Positions 5,353 through 6,007 of a stretch of DNA of 6,007 nucleotides are shown one piece after another (the first letter of the stretch is position 1; each line of letters starts with the position of its first letter). Below the pieces are notes generated by a model. That model did not search any database and was not told where the DNA came from. It saw nothing but the letters and a program-made list of their open reading frames with translations. This DNA comes from an uncultured Clostridia bacterium (lineage in GTDB: Bacteria; Bacillota; Clostridia; Oscillospirales; Acutalibacteraceae): contig CALYNW010000070.1 in assembly GCA_945224895.1 (NCBI GenBank), positions 1-6,007 of the forward strand. Direction: 5' to 3'. A program made the translations under genes and the position numbers.

Positions 5353-6007
5353 ATGTTAAAACATAGCAAAAAAGTGATAAGTGTATTCTTATCGTTAGTA
5401 TTGGTAATAGGTTGCGTCAGCCCGTTATCTGCAATGGGCGCAACCAATACCGGCAGCAGTTTCGCCAAGGGCGAGGCTATTGCTGTGATGAAAAGCGGTA
5501 GCGATGCTTATACTGCAGCCTCTATAAAGGAGAAGTACGGCAGCAGCATTAAGTATAAAAATTCATTCAAGTTTGGCAAAAAAATGAATGTTATCGTTGT
5601 TACATCCACCACATTGTCCACCTCTGCGTTAATCAAATCACTTCAGCAGGACGATAGTGTTGAGTATGCTTTTCCTAATTACAAAAAGAAAGCAACATCA
5701 ATAACCCAAGATACTTACTCAAACTATCAGTGGGCTTTGGAAAATAACAGCCAGAACGGCGGCGTTGCCGACATGGATGTTAATCCCGAAACTATTTGGG
5801 AGCAAACCGAAAGCTCTGCAACAGAAAATGTTGTTGCCATAGTAGATACCGGTATTGACTATACCCATCCGGATTTGAAAAATATTATGTGGCGTAATCC
5901 GTACGGCACAAAGCTTGCAGGTAAATACGGTTACGATTTTTGTAATTACGACAGTAATCCCATGGATGATAACGGTCACGGCTCACATTGTGCAGGCATT
6001 GTTGCTG
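5353..6007 (+). CDS. Secreted subtilisin-family (S8) serine protease, 3' end missing
   Basis: Open to the window edge; 218 residues are visible. The ATG at 5353 follows AAGGGAG (5338-5344) by 8 nt. Residues 1-30 are a signal peptide: Lys-rich start, hydrophobic VISVFLSLVLVIG, then SPLSAMGA, a plausible signal peptidase I site. LVIGC at 17-21 also fits a lipobox, so a lipoprotein is possible. About 38-113 looks like an I9-type propeptide ending DSVEYAFPNY, which acts as a folding aid and inhibitor in this family. The catalytic domain then begins: VVAIVDTGIDYTHPDL gives the catalytic Asp (D165), and DDNGHGSHCAGIVA gives the catalytic His (H209), with HGSH in place of the commoner HGTH. The Ser motif would lie beyond the window. 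It is transcribed alone from its own promoter. The likely role is degradation of external protein; the specific target is unknown. Confidence 0.92.
   Translation, partial: MLKHSKKVISVFLSLVLVIGCVSPLSAMGATNTGSSFAKGEAIAVMKSGSDAYTAASIKEKYGSSIKYKNSFKFGKKMNVIVVTSTTLSTSALIKSLQQDDSVEYAFPNYKKKATSITQDTYSNYQWALENNSQNGGVADMDVNPETIWEQTESSATENVVAIVDTGIDYTHPDLKNIMWRNPYGTKLAGKYGYDFCNYDSNPMDDNGHGSHCAGIVA

Noticed and set aside
5719..5979. Minus-strand open frame of 86 codons at the right edge
   Set aside because: A shadow of the subtilase gene, which has clear Asp and His motifs on the plus strand.

Overview
The window looks like a chromosomal piece of a low-to-moderate G+C endospore-lineage Firmicute, most likely a gut Clostridia (Ruminococcaceae/Oscillospiraceae-like). 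The reasons are a recognisable pro-sigma-K gene, purine-rich ribosome binding sites, classical TTGACA/TATTAT promoters, a membrane-anchored parvulin and a secreted subtilase. The organism is inferred from protein character only. No mobile-element gene, CRISPR array or phage gene is visible.

Layout. (1) 1-1731 (+): the 3' part of a membrane-anchored parvulin-type peptidyl-prolyl isomerase. It is open from base 1 and is followed by a hairpin terminator at 1741-1773. (2) 1798-2025 (+): a 75-residue, all-helical coiled-coil protein of unknown role. (3) 2700 down to 2017 (-): a sporulation sigma-K gene with its hydrophobic pro-sequence. An in-frame TAG (2163-2161) splits it, leaving 47 intact, well-conserved sigma region 4 codons that run to a TGA overlapping the coiled-coil gene. 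(4) 2822-4171 and 4173-4868 (+): a two-gene operon for a MATE efflux transporter and a YhhN/TMEM86-family membrane protein, behind a promoter that carries an inverted repeat. (5) 4874-5055 (+): a tRNA gene with anticodon CAU, with its own consensus promoter, a leader hairpin and a GAAA-loop terminator. (6) 5005-5231: the last 20 bases of the tRNA, its terminator and about 30 more bases occur a second time 145 bp downstream, with two strong hairpins between the copies. (7) 5295-6007 (+): a promoter and the 5' part of a secreted subtilisin-family protease with signal peptide, propeptide and the Asp and His parts of the triad. It runs off the window.

How the parts relate. The parvulin and the subtilase both act outside the membrane (folding and proteolysis), but they are not in one operon. 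MATE and YhhN are translationally adjacent (stop codon and next start 1 nt apart) and probably co-expressed. The sigK block is divergent from the MATE operon and convergent with the coiled-coil gene.

Most worth a second look are the single in-frame amber codon in an otherwise intact sigK (recent loss of sporulation, readthrough/recoding, or a base error) and the duplicated tRNA-tail/terminator unit. In that unit one 8-mer alternates in orientation four times, which suggests a structured repeat or an attachment-site scar.
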